Below are positions 21,337 to 32,374 of a stretch of 64,000 nucleotides of DNA, one piece after another (position 1 is the first letter of the stretch; each line of letters starts with the position of its first letter). The stretch spans positions 551,006,630 to 551,070,629 of the forward strand of contig CM046882.1 of NCBI GenBank assembly GCA_025667525.1. The letters are read 5' to 3'. Position numbers and translations under genes: made by a program. A model generated the notes under the pieces. That model saw nothing but the letters and a program-made list of their open reading frames with translations, ran no database searches and was not told the DNA's origin. The stretch comes from Glebionis coronaria. Lineage: Eukaryota > Streptophyta > Magnoliopsida > Asterales > Asteraceae.

Positions 21337-21623
21337 TGTCTTATTCCCGTTAATTATGTGCGCTTGTCTGCCTTTTGATAAAAACAATATATGGGCCCTT
21401 TGTTTGTTTACAATCGGCTTACACCTATGGCTATTGTTATTGCTAACCACCTTTGTTCTTGCCATCGTATAGTTGTGAATGTCTTATTCCCGTTAATTAT
21501 ATGCGCTTGTCTGCCTTTTGATAAAAACAATATATGGGCCCTTTGTTTGTTTACAATCGGCTTACACCTATGGCTATTGTTATTGCAAACCACCTTTGTT
21601 CTTGCCATCGTATAGTTGTAAAC
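21337..21623. repeat. Tandem duplication, two units of 143 bp
   Basis: 21337-21479 and 21480-21622 are almost identical (TGTCTTATTCCCGTTAATTA to TCGTATAGTTGT). They lie between the RepHel stop and the RPA-like start, so the copy may carry part of the RPA promoter or leader. The mirrored open frames here are artefacts of the repeat. Confidence 0.9.
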
Positions 21624-21630
21624 AGGTGCT

Positions 21631-23996
21631 ATGGCTGACACAAGCACATCTGCATTGGTGGTTGCATGTACACAAATTTCCGAATTGACGCCGTAGCTTA
21701 GAGATTGCATTCTTGAAGCCATTGTCTACCATAAATGGATGTCCAAAACCATACCAACACAAACAGACCCGACAATGAAAGAGTTAAACTATTGCTGTAT
21801 TCTTATTGACAAGAAGGTTAGTTTTTTTAAAACACACTTAAACAATTCAAGCAAACTCCAGCCAACAGTCATGTTTAGATGTTGACGGATTACTTTTATG
21901 TGTTTCCAGGGTGATGCGATTCAGGCAAACATGGATCCCGCAAATGCACCATACTTTCGGTCTAAGCTTCAATACGGAAAAGTTTATCGCATTTCTGAAT
22001 TCTTTGGTGAACCAACAGCCACTTACCAACAAACACTGGCAAGGGAAACTATACTCAGGTTTGGCAAGATAACTAAATTCGAACACCTAGAAAACCAGGA
22101 AAAAAACTACCCGCAACATTTTTTCGACTTTGTGCCTTACAACTATCTCACTTCAAGATTGCCAATGAAGAATGCGGCTGATAGATTGGTGTACCCGCGC
22201 CTGACAGGTAACACACAGATTACAACCATACTTAAAACTTTTGGCTTGAACCTTTCTATTAAATTCTGGTCTGTTGTTTCAGATTACCTAGGGTGCATCC
22301 GATCAGTTGGTGACTTGCCCCGGCAAGGAAATATGAGATGCAAGATCACTATTGAAAACCTAAAGTAAATTCTCTTTCTTTAAGCTGTATTAGTTGTTTT
22401 TCTGTTGTTCTTCATTTTAACACGGTTTCCATTGGTCGCTGGCATGCCGTTCTGATGAACCAGTGGTCCTGCTATCGACCTAACGCTCTGGGATAGCCTT
22501 GCACTACAGTTCGACAAATCAGCCGTTGAAAAACTCCCTGTTCCTGTGCTTCTTGCAGTTTCGTCCTGCCGGGTCACCGAATACAACGGTCCGTTATAAA
22601 ATGCATCGTCCATTACTCGCTCATGCTATTAAATCCTAATACTTCTGTTCACCTGCCCAGGCACCTTGGAACTTTCAAGCACATCCGCCACTTTCTGTTA
22701 CACTAACCCTGAAATCCCCGAGGTTCACGAAGCAAAACAAGTGTAAGCGTTACACCTTTCTTTACCATAAATACATCGTACTTTCTCACACGTTGTTTAC
22801 CAACCCCTCATATGCAGGTTCATCGACCGTTTCAAGATGATACCCATGCTGCAGGTAAGCAAATACCACTTCAAAGAAGCGCCAACCGAGAAAAAGATTA
22901 ACAAAGAACCACTCTCTTCTTTACTACTGCAAAATCCTGCCAGCTACAAGGTAGAAATTAAGTTATTGATGGATTGGGGGGCTCCTCGCAGTACCCATTG
23001 TTAACTACCATTTTTTTTTCGTGTAGGGCGTTGAATTTACCTGTGATGCAACTATCACAGACGTCGTCCAAAACAGAAACTGGTACTATGTCACATGTAC
23101 AAAATGCCGAAAAACACCCCGTGAATTTGATGGAACATTCATCTGCGAAGACGATGGGCTGCTAGAAGACACCGCTTTCAAGTATGTAGATATTACTTAT
23201 AACAAAGCCGGTATAACAAATAAACTTGCTACAACAGTAATTTCCATTGACAATACCACCCCGTAGGTACAGTTTCAAGACAGTTGTTCACAACGGTACT
23301 GGAAAAGCCAACTTCACGTTCTTCGACTCTGGTGAGCAGATCCTAGGCCAACTGTGTTCTAAGCTGGCGTCCAAGTATCGAGGTGTCGACAGGCGCACTG
23401 TTCCACCTGAAATCATTCACCTCATTGGGCTAGCCGGAACATTCAAAATACGATATTCTACAAAGACAGTGACTGGGTCGGTTGAGTTCAGCGTCGACAG
23501 AATAGTCCCAAAACAACTCATGATTGAACAAGAACAACCCATTCTTCTGGAAGGCACGGCCGCCGAAGCAACTTCAACAGAAGATAGTAAAACTGCATAA
23601 TTGGAAGGTCAGTCACCTTTTTCTTAACATTGCCCAAACAAATGTATTATCTAGAATTCACCCAATAACAACTATCGACCGACCTAGATGCCTCGGCTCA
23701 ACCAACGGCCCAGATGCACTTTGGCCACCCAAGTGCTGTGCAGCAACCAGCAAATGCTTCGGAAGAGTTAATCGTTGAGAAAATCATCTCGGGACCCCTG
23801 CCGAATGACCAGGAACAACCTATTCTACTGGAAGGCATGGATGAAACGTCCGGGAAGATTGACATCATCGACCCAACTAATGTGCCGAAACCGGTTACCA
23901 TAGGTGCTGGACAACGGCAGTTGAAACAAGAACCAGGTACGCCCTTTCCCACGCATCTGGATTCCGCAACTACAAACAATAACCCACATAGGGACA
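21631..23996 (+). CDS. Helitron-borne RPA1-like single-strand DNA binding protein, one nonsense codon, interrupted in last exon
   Basis: The family (replication protein A 70 kDa subunit-like, OB folds) binds single-stranded DNA and is commonly carried by plant Helitrons, probably to protect the replicating strand. Model: exons 21631-21816, 21910-22207, 22283-22363, 22464-22588, 22661-22742, 22818-22950, 23027-23181, 23267-23587, 23688-23996, then 37763-37805 beyond the retroelement. Visible: OB-fold A (CILIDKKGDAIQANM..YGKVYRISEFFGEP), OB-fold B (DLTLWDSLALQFD, VSSCRVTEYNG, CYTNPEIPE) and OB-fold C with a zinc-ribbon start CTKC. The second half reads CEDD, so the last expected Cys is missing. 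All exons after the first are open. The only lesion is TAG at 21694-21696 in exon 1, and an in-frame ATG lies just downstream (about 21736). That contrasts with RepHel next door. The last exons share QEQPILLEG (23532-23558 and 23814-23840), suggesting exon duplication. Confidence 0.82.
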
Positions 23997-26900
23997 TGAT
24001 GAGACTGTATTTATACATAGTCTCATAGTCCAAATCGGGCTCAAAATGCTAAAAACATCATCAAAATACCCATATTTGTGCTTGTATTTGTTCATTGTGT
24101 ATTTTAGGTACGGATATCATGAATTCACCAAAAGATTACAAGAATGAAGCTAAAACGAACACGGGAAACGAAGCCGCACAAGAAACCGGGCCCAAGTATG
24201 AATTTTCCAAAAATGCCCATGAAGTTTGAAGAACTGGCAACTTTGGTCCCTCAACTTATGAAGACTTGTCACAAATGACCCTCTACTATTCATTTGTGCA
24301 AGATATATCCTTGATATTTGAAGACATGTGCATGATTGGCCCTTGAAGAATGCCTTTTGTACACTTTTGATCCTTGGTGAAAAGTTTACCAAATCATGGT
24401 GCCAAATTTGACAAGTATAGCAAAGTTTTTACAAAGGGATTTAGACTTTTGGCTGTTTTAATACAAAGTAGCAAAAGAATAGGACATGGGGGGCTGTTAT
24501 TGCCCAGACAAGAAACCTCAATCTAACACTCACAAATTGCCACCTCAGCTTGACCCACCCAAACCCGTTTACCCAACCCAAACCCACCATTTTACCCGAC
24601 CTAGCCCAATACCCATCACCCCCAGCCCAAGTCAAACAACTCAGTCAACATTACCTACTAACCACTTTTTAAATCGTTTTATATTAATTAAAAAACGGGG
24701 GAAACACCTCCTGTTCACCATCTTCCCTAAATCTATCCTTAATCCCAAACATAAACCCTAATTACAAACCTACCCTAAATCAAAGGGGTTTAACCCCAAA
24801 TGCTCCAGAATAGTAATTAACCCCACCAAAACCAAAACCCACACCCAACTCACTTTACCCGTGACCCCACTCATGTACCCTGCTCCTCTCAAAATAGCAA
24901 AAATCGAATCCCATCAGAAAATCAAGGGTTCACATGGATGGAAGACTCCTCCAAGCAAAGATAAACGCTCAAGATTACTTCATCCAGCTGTCAAGTCACA
25001 TGAGCCATGGAAGACCAAAAATTCAGTCAACATTCAATGGGCAAACTTGGAAAAACAGTAGCTAGGGTTTGCATTCTAGATAGTTCTGTGATCATGTATA
25101 AAAGGGCGCCTGTACTCTTTTCTTCTCTTTTGTTCCAGTTTTTGTAAAGTGTTGATTTTATTAATGAAAATGAACAAATTAAACGTTTACAATCTCTGAT
25201 TTCCTCTTTTTAATGCTTTCTTAGTGTAACATTTATTTTAAATTGCAATTTAGTTATAGGTTTCAAAAGTTGATCACGTTCCAAAGGATTTTCAGAAATC
25301 ATATTTTTTTGTTTTTGGAAAAAGTTTTTTTAAGATGAATGAAATTTTTTGATGAAGTGATAGTGGATTCAAGGTTTGATTTCAGCTTGTTGTTAAAGCT
25401 TTTGTCCAGTTCTCTTTTAAGTTTCAAACAGATTTTGTGTCTTAAAGGGTTTTCACAAAAATCCTATTTTTCCTCTTTACTAATCCTTCACTGTAGCAAA
25501 GGCTACAAGCCAAAAGCTTGTAGTCCCTTGCTACTTGTAATTTTTCTGCTTGGTTGTTTTTGTTTGTGCAGGTTTGAAGAACAAGAAGACCATTCATCCT
25601 TCTCTATTGCATCTCATCTTATTTTTGTTGATTTGAAGATATTGTTTTGGCTTTGGGTCCTCTTGGATTCCTCCAGCAAGCCTTTCTCTACCAGCTCCCA
25701 TAAGCTCATAAAAGCTCAAAAACATCTCACTTGGAAGGCATCAGCCCAAGGTATTAGGCTTGAACCCCATTTGGAAATTTCTTGATGTTTTATGTGAATT
25801 TATGAGATGTTGTGTAGAATTGCTATATGTTGCTCTTTTCCTGTTTAATATTGCTGCAAAAGGGTATATATGCATGTTAGATTTGATAGTAATAGGTTTG
25901 TTGTTGATTTGAAACATTTTGGTTTGAAAAATAGTGTTAACAGAATATAAGGGGGTGTTTAGATCTGCATTTTAGCTAGGATTGATGACATTTTTTAGCT
26001 TATAATCAGTCTAGAAACATCTCCTTGTGTTAGATAAAGGTTATTTCAGTGTTTGCTTTTAGTTTGGTTAGGCTTTTGATGAAAATGCATGTTCAAAATT
26101 GGTAAGTGTAGCTTAAAAATCAAAAACTCCTTTTTAAGCATGATTTAGTGCAATATTTTCTTTGAACTTGTATTGATTGTTAGAAGATAGGGTGACCTAG
26201 GGTTTGTAACCATTTGTGTGTGATTGGGTTGGGTATTAAGCAAGTACTTAGCAGTTACAACTCACCATTGTGCCATTTGCACCAGCAAAAGGTTCATCAG
26301 ACCCCCCCCCCTATAGTAACAGTCACTATATATGCCCGTTTGTGTTTGATTTTGTGAAACAACCTGTGCTTTTCATAATTTTACTGACTCCCCACAACCC
26401 AACTGGTTGTGGGGGTGCCTTTGTTGCCAAGAAATACAAACTCAATCTCAAGTTACAAGCTCCAAAAGCACCAGACCCGTTTTTTGTTCAGTCAGTGGGA
26501 ACAAGGTTCCCACTGCTAGAACTTGTGTTTCCCCTGCTTAGCTAAAAGACAGAAACACACAAAAGGTCACTTTTAGATTTTTGTATTTTTGTCTTTAGTG
26601 GAGTTAAATAGGAGTTAGAACTTAATTCTTTTTTCATTATTTTTCTTTTTTAATTCTTGATTTTTCTGTTTAAATAGTTTTTATTTACTGTTCATTTTAT
26701 ATTTTTTAGATTAAATTGCTATTTTTAATTAACTTTTTATTATTCTGTTTTGGCATTTAGTGTAGAAAATCAACATTTTTCAGTTTTAAATTTTTCATAG
26801 ATTAAGAAAAGTATTTTTAGATTTTTAGTTTAAAAAAATTTACTGTTCACTTTTTTTTAATCATTTTTTATAATTAAATTAGCTTAATTAGGGTTTAATT

Positions 26901-27597
26901 ATTAAACTGTTTTGTCTTTTAGTGCAAATTTTTACTTTTTTCAAACTTTTTCAATTTTCTACTGTTCATTAGGGTAATTTAGGATTTTTAAAATTGTTAA
27001 ATTAATTTTGGCATTATTTTATTATTTTTTAGGATTTATTTAGTTTAAAAATAGTATTTAGTGTTTTAAAAATAGAAAAATAGTTTTGAAAATTTACGAA
27101 AAATACTTTTTAGTCTTTAAATAATATAAGTTAGTTATTAGTTCTATAAATTAATATTTTGGACATTTTGTTAATTATATTTAATTTTAGGGCTTTAATT
27201 AGCATTTAAAATTAAATATTTAATTAATAAAAGGTTTTAAAATATATTTGTTGGATTTTTATTCTTATTTATGTTATTTTAGACTTAGTTTAATCTTTTA
27301 ATTAATTTGTAGGATTAATTTTTAATTTTATCGCGTTTTACGTAATTACGTCATCGTTTTACGTCAACGTCGTAGTTTAAATCGTAGTCGTAGCTCGTCT
27401 TTACGTTTTCTCTTTTAAACCAAAAGCGTCACTAATCCAAACATTGTTATTTTATATATTGGCTCATTAACACACACACCTCCTTCGAGAACGAACTTGG
27501 AATTTATTCTTCTTTACGGTTTTTCATTAAATCGTATTGATTAATACTTGCCACATTTATACGTTGTTTTCCTAAACTCGTATCTCTACAAACATCA
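23997..27597 (+). repeat. 5' LTR of the Athila-like element
   Basis: Starts TGATGAGACTG and ends ACAAACATCA, three bases before the primer site. The first 35 bp contain an inverted repeat (GAGACTGTAT..ATAGTCTC). The right half is very AT-rich (about 26,580-27,330). Small open frames that recur in both LTRs (24486-24761, 25339-25785, 26270-26545) have no domain features and I do not call them genes. Confidence 0.95.
25097..25103 (+). promoter_or_regulatory. TATA box of the 5' LTR
   Basis: GTATAAAAGGG followed about 30 bp on by a pyrimidine-rich CTTTTCTTCTCTTTTG initiator-like stretch, a good plant pol II core promoter. The same site recurs in the 3' LTR at 35258. Confidence 0.75.
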
Positions 27598-27600
27598 TTT

Positions 27601-27620
27601 TGGCGCCGCTGCCGGGGAGG
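27601..27620 (+). other. Primer binding site, tRNA-Asp type
   Basis: TGGCGCCGCTGCCGGGGAGG begins three bases after the LTR. It matches the Athila-type primer site complementary to tRNA-Asp. Confidence 0.9.
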
Positions 27621-28011
27621 TGTTTAGTGTGCCATTATTATTAGTATCGTGTTTGTGTGAGTAGTGCGTTTTTTCTTTTCAATTTTTGGAAAGCGTGAAT
27701 ATCGTACATACTCATTTTTGTTATTTTTCATTACTATATTATATTATCCAAATAAATCGTGTTTAATTTTCCTAAATTAAACACAAAACAATCTTTTACT
27801 ATATTGTAGATATATTGGTCTTCGTTTTTTTTGTGAATATATTATTACTATATTGTATTTACGTAAGAACAATAAATATACAAGTACTCCAAAAGCGTGA
27901 AAACGCAACCTTGATTCGGGATTTCATCACTCGATCATTGTATTCGAATCCAAAGCAAAAGTTTAAAGGCAAAATAGATAAATACTTTCGTGAGGCTTAA
28001 TTTCAATTAAC

Positions 28012-28115
28012 ACAAACTATAAGGTGGGTATAAGGCGGTTGTATTTCACGACCTAAAGGAAAAAGGCTCTTAATTGCTTCGCGCCGCCTCCTTTCCTCCG
28101 CTTGCTTGTGCGTGT
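28012..28115 (+). ncRNA. Conserved leader RNA motif, Athila copy 1
   Basis: The order is CAAACTATAAGGTGGGTATA, then AAGGCGG, a hairpin GGTTGT..ACGACC, CTAAAGGAAAAAGG, TGCTTCGCGC, then CCGCCT that can pair with AGGCGG, and GCTTGCTTGTGCGTG. Clear relatives stand in the leader of the second Athila element (49588-49690, minus) and in a Copia leader (60718-60836). The function is unknown; packaging, dimerisation or translation control are possibilities. Confidence 0.6.
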
Positions 28116-28204
28116 TTTGAGAAAGAGGGCTAATCGAGGGTTTGCCGCCCAAGTATTATCTACGTATATTATATTTGCTTGTGTTTTCAAGATTAAACCC
28201 TCTT

Positions 28205-28231
28205 GAACGTTTTGGTGTTCCACCAACGTTC
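28205..28231 (+). other. Leader hairpin
   Basis: GAACGTT..GGTG-TTC-CACC-AACGTTC, a 7+4 bp stem with a TT bulge. The same 27 nt hairpin, with the bulge on the other side, occurs at 49465-49491 in the second Athila element. Confidence 0.7.
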
Positions 28232-28453
28232 TAAAGTCATCGAGAACGTTCACTCCACGTGATCGTTTTCATTCTTTGAGGCTCCTTTAATCGAGAAAGT
28301 CGATTCGAGGGGAGATTTGTAGATTTGTGTCTACGTAATACATTCAAAAATCCAAAAAAATAAAAAACAATCAAAAACCAAAAAACAAAATTGAAAAAAT
28401 CGAAAAACCGCAAAAAGAATCTTCTTTGCTACCACCCATTCTACGCTTAGTGC

Positions 28454-31400
28454 ATGCGCACTCGATCGAAGAATTATTCCAATTCTAGCGAAGCTTCGAA
28501 TCGACGCAATCGTAATCGAAGGAATCGACGACGTAGACGAGAATTAGAAACCGACGTTCCTAATATCGTTGTTGAAGAAACCGTAGAGGAGATGGCCGAT
28601 AATCGTTTGATGATGGAATTGCTCCAAGCGCCCACCGAGGGTTATGGAGACGCGATCGTGATTCCCGCTATCGAAGCGGAGATTTTTGAGATTAAGAGCG
28701 GAATGCTTTCGTTAATCCAAGCTACGAAGTTTCGAGGTCGTGAAGCCGATAATCCTCACGACCATATTCGGAATTTTGATCGTCTTTTGGCCACGAGCAA
28801 GTTTAAGAACGTCGACACCGATGTCGTCAAGCTTATGCTTTTTCCGTACTCGCTCGATGGTGCCGCCAAGGATTGGTAAGAGAAAGAGCCACCTAATTCG
28901 ATAACTACGTGGAAGGATCTCGTTTCCAAGTTCGTTAATTATTTTTTCCCACCGTCTAAGACAACGTTTTTCAAAAACGAGATTACGAAATTTGAGCAAA
29001 AACCGAATGAATCTTTTAGAGACGCGTGGGATCGTTTTAAGGAATTGCTTAGGCAATGTCCTCACCATGGTTTTTCCGAGTTGCACCAAATCGATACGTT
29101 TTACAACGGTCTTAATTTTCACGAACAAGACTCGTTGAATTCCGCCGCCGGTGGCAACTTTTTGTGCAAAACTCCGAAAGACGCTTTGATAATTATCGAA
29201 AACCGATCCAAGGTTTACCAACTCCGCAACGCACCGAGTGTTGCCAATGTCGCCAATGTTAGTAGTTCTAATCGCGACATTGAGAGAGTTGATGCAAAAG
29301 TCGACAAGTTGACGAATGTGTTCACGTCTTTTCTCGTCGAAATGCAAAAGAAAGACGCTCCCGCTACGGTGAAAGCGGTTGAGGTTTCGTGTACGTTTTG
29401 TGGTGGACCTCATAATTATTACGAGTGTGCGGCTACGGATGGCCAAACGTCGAATGTGAGTGCGTTAAACAACAATTTTTCTAATCAAAATCAAAATAAC
29501 GCCGGTCCATCACAACAAGGCAATTATAACCAAGGCAACAATTTTCAAAATCGAAACAATTTTTAAGGAAATAATCAACAAGGAAATTTTTCGAATCAAA
29601 ATCAAGGAGGTTATAATCAAGGTCGTAATATAACTTGGCAAAATCGAGATAATAACCAAAACTCGAATTTTTCAAACAACAACAATCAAGGCAACAATTT
29701 TTCAAGTGGTAATCAAGGGAATTTTCAAAGAAATAATCAAAACCAAGGGAACTTTAATTCAAATCAAAATAGTTCGTCAAACGATTTTCAAAATTACATG
29801 AAAACGAATGAGGCTAATATGAGACGATTAGAGGGAGAAATTGGTACTTTGAAAAACGACTTTTCTAATACATTGAAATTGCAAAACACGAAGATTGAGC
29901 AAGGGAAAATTGATATAAAAAAGATGTTTTCGGCCATTATGAACAAAGCCTCGGGTTCGTCATCAAGTTCGTTACCTAGTGACACCGTTGCTAATCCGAA
30001 GGAACAATGTAAAGCCGCCTCGTCTCGTGAGAAAGGTCGTGTGATTACCCCTAACCTTGAAGGATTCCGTGTTGTTTATCCCTCTCAACCCTCGACTTCT
30101 AAGACGTCTTCTTGTTCTAAAGTCGATGGGGTGAACGTGGCGACCAAGGAAAAGAGTGCACACCCTCGTGTACCTCAAATTCCATCCACGGTTCAAAAAG
30201 AGAGCTTTGTCGACCTTACCAAAGTAACCCTTGAAGAAACTTGTGCTTCAATCCTTCTTAAAAAACCCAAAAGGCGTATGCCGAGAAAGGAAAAGGATCC
30301 GGGCCAATTTCTACTACCTTGTGATTTTTCCGAGATTGAGGGATGTTTAGCCCTTGCCGATTTAGGTGCTAGCATCAATCTCATGCCTCATTCTCTTTGG
30401 AAATTGATGAGATTGCCTTCACTTACCCCCACAAACATGACAATCGAGCTTGCGAATTGTACTCCACTTATACCAATTGGAATAGCCGAGGATGTCTATG
30501 TTAGGATTGGAAAGTTTGTTTTTCCCGCGGATTTTGTTATATCCGATTACGAGTGTGACCCTAAATGTCCCATTATTTTAGGCCGACCATTCTTATCGAC
30601 GGCTAGAACCGTAATCGACGTTCACGAGGGGAGACTTACTATGAGATATGAGGATGAGAAAATAGACTTTTTCGCTAGAAAATCCCAAGGGTTTAATGAG
30701 AATGAAAAAACCGAGGTTTCAAAACCTAATGATTCAAATTCTAATGATTTCAAAATGTTCACTTTAGCGGAAAGAATGAAGCTTGATGCATGTTTTGAAA
30801 GAATTAAGAAAAACGGTTTTAAAGATGATGATTTTAATGATAAAGAATACGTGTACCTAATTCAAAAGGGTATGTGTAAATTTATGGATGAAAACTCACT
30901 TTGGGATGTTTTTAGCGAAACAAGTGAACCACCAATTCCGAAGGGCGACGTTAGTGCCATCACGACAACGACCAATATGGGCTCGTCTTCACCACCTTCG
31001 AAGGACCACGTCTTTGAGGCTTCAACTTCTAACTCCATCGAAGTGCCTCCTTTGCCTAGACCAACACCCGATGAGGCTAAAGGGTTTATCGATATCGATC
31101 CTCTCGTTTTAGAAAAGTCACCTAAGCATAGTCATTCGACTTGTAAGTCCATGGTTGTGAGTGCTCACATCGACTCTTTCTTTGACGATGATGATGGCGA
31201 TTTTGCCGAGATTGATCACGTACTTCGACATCCACATGCAATTTTTGATTCTCCTAAAAAGAAACATGTGAAGTACGATGATTATGAGTTTGATCCCGAG
31301 ATTGAGGAAATCATTGAACGAGAGCTAGCTCTATTGCCTCCACTCCCACCTACGAGTGAGGTTGATCTTTCCAAAATCGAGGATGAACTTAATGAGTTGG

Positions 31401-32374
31401 AACGTCTTATTTTTGATGACGAACCAACTCATGTGACCACTAAGAATCCAATTCTCGAGGAGTTACCTAATCAACACTCCTCATTTGAGAATGACGTTTA
31501 CCACATTCGTGAGGATCTAACTTATCAACGATCCCCACAAAAGAATGATGGTTTCGTGCTTGATCGTGATCTTTTCGAGAGAGTTTCTAAGATACTCAAG
31601 GAGGGGAATGACAAACCTTGGTTTGACAAGCCTATCTTTGATGAAGAAATCGATGAGATCAACGTTCATGAGGATGACGAGTATGTAGACCCCGAGGGGG
31701 CGGTGTTCTTTATTGATAAACGTTTTGAGAACTTATATAATCCGCCACCCCCTCCCACCAAAGACTTAAATGTGAGAATTTTTAGCGCGACTAATTTTGA
31801 ACTAGAAACGCCAAATATTTTCGACATTATCAAATCGGGTTTTCATAAAGAGTTTTTGAATGATGAAAAAGGAAAGGATTTTAAAAATGTTTTAAATGAT
31901 TTTTCTACATGTTTAACTCCGTCATCACCGTGTTTTATGAGTGCTACCACCTCGTCTACTCCTTTTGACGATGGTGTGTGTGGTTTTAGTGTGGGGGAAG
32001 CCCCAAATGTTCCCTCACATTTCTCCACCGAGGACGAGATTTACGATCCCGGAATTGCTTGTAAAGGGAAATCTCGGTCTTCCACCGATGCAATAAATGG
32101 AAAATATTTTCGTTTGCTTGGTGCGAGTCTACCTCGAGTAGCTCATAAGTTTGCCTTACCCATTGCCCCACCTTTCTACTTCTTATCTCTTTTCTTCTAC
32201 CCCATTGGGGTTTGTGTTGAAGTAGCGTTGTTTCGTCTTTCATCCGAAAACGAAGACGCTATCTTTGACCCCGGTATTCGTGTATCGGGTTTTAAAGTAC
32301 TCCATGTACTTTTGGGCCTTGTTTATCATGTAAGCCCCACCAAAAATGACCAAACCAAGATTATCCCTAAATGA
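28454..32374 (+). pseudogene. Athila-like gag-protease polyprotein with long acidic C-terminal extension
   Basis: One frame of 1306 codons interrupted by only two stops, TAA 28877-28879 and TAA 29564-29566. Order: basic Arg-rich N-terminus; Athila gag (MELLQAPTEGYGDAIVIP, then HDHIRNF-like and SFRDAWDRFKELLRQCPHHG); zinc knuckle C-x2-C-x3-H-x4-C (from about residue 312); an Asn/Gln/Gly-rich stretch (about 335-445); aspartic protease with LADLGASINLMP (Asp near residue 635) and IILGRPFL; then about 560 residues of acidic, Pro-rich sequence in place of pol. Near the end are two related phrases, EDEIYDPGI and NEDAIFDPGI, with a hydrophobic stretch (about residues 1232-1260) between them that could cross a membrane. 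No RT, RNase H or integrase motif. The tail resembles Asteraceae Athila polyproteins that I remember, which needs a search. Confidence 0.88.

Larger units (their letters stand above)
27621..28453 (+). other. Leader region of the Athila-like element
   Basis: 833 nt of untranslated leader with a structured motif at 28012-28115 and a hairpin at 28205-28231, both conserved in the second Athila element. It ends in an A-rich stretch (28340-28425) before the gag ATG. A small frame at 27815-28000 has no features. Confidence 0.7.

Noticed and set aside
24486..24761. Pro/Thr-rich 91-codon frame in the LTR (also 34647-34922)
   Set aside because: It is simply the CCCA-rich stretch of the LTR; no start context or homology that I can see.
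25339..25785. 148-codon frame repeated in both Athila LTRs (also 35500-35946)
   Set aside because: No domain, low-complexity Leu/Ser/Phe content and overlap with LTR regulatory sequence. Conservation is explained by LTR identity.
28712..29446. 244-codon minus-strand frame opposite Athila gag
   Set aside because: Antisense shadow of the conserved gag frame with Arg-rich composition from complementary codons.
32100..32374. Retroviral envelope-like gene
   Set aside because: The hydrophobic stretch is part of the gag-protease frame and has no signal peptide, cleavage site or separate start, so an env call is not justified.
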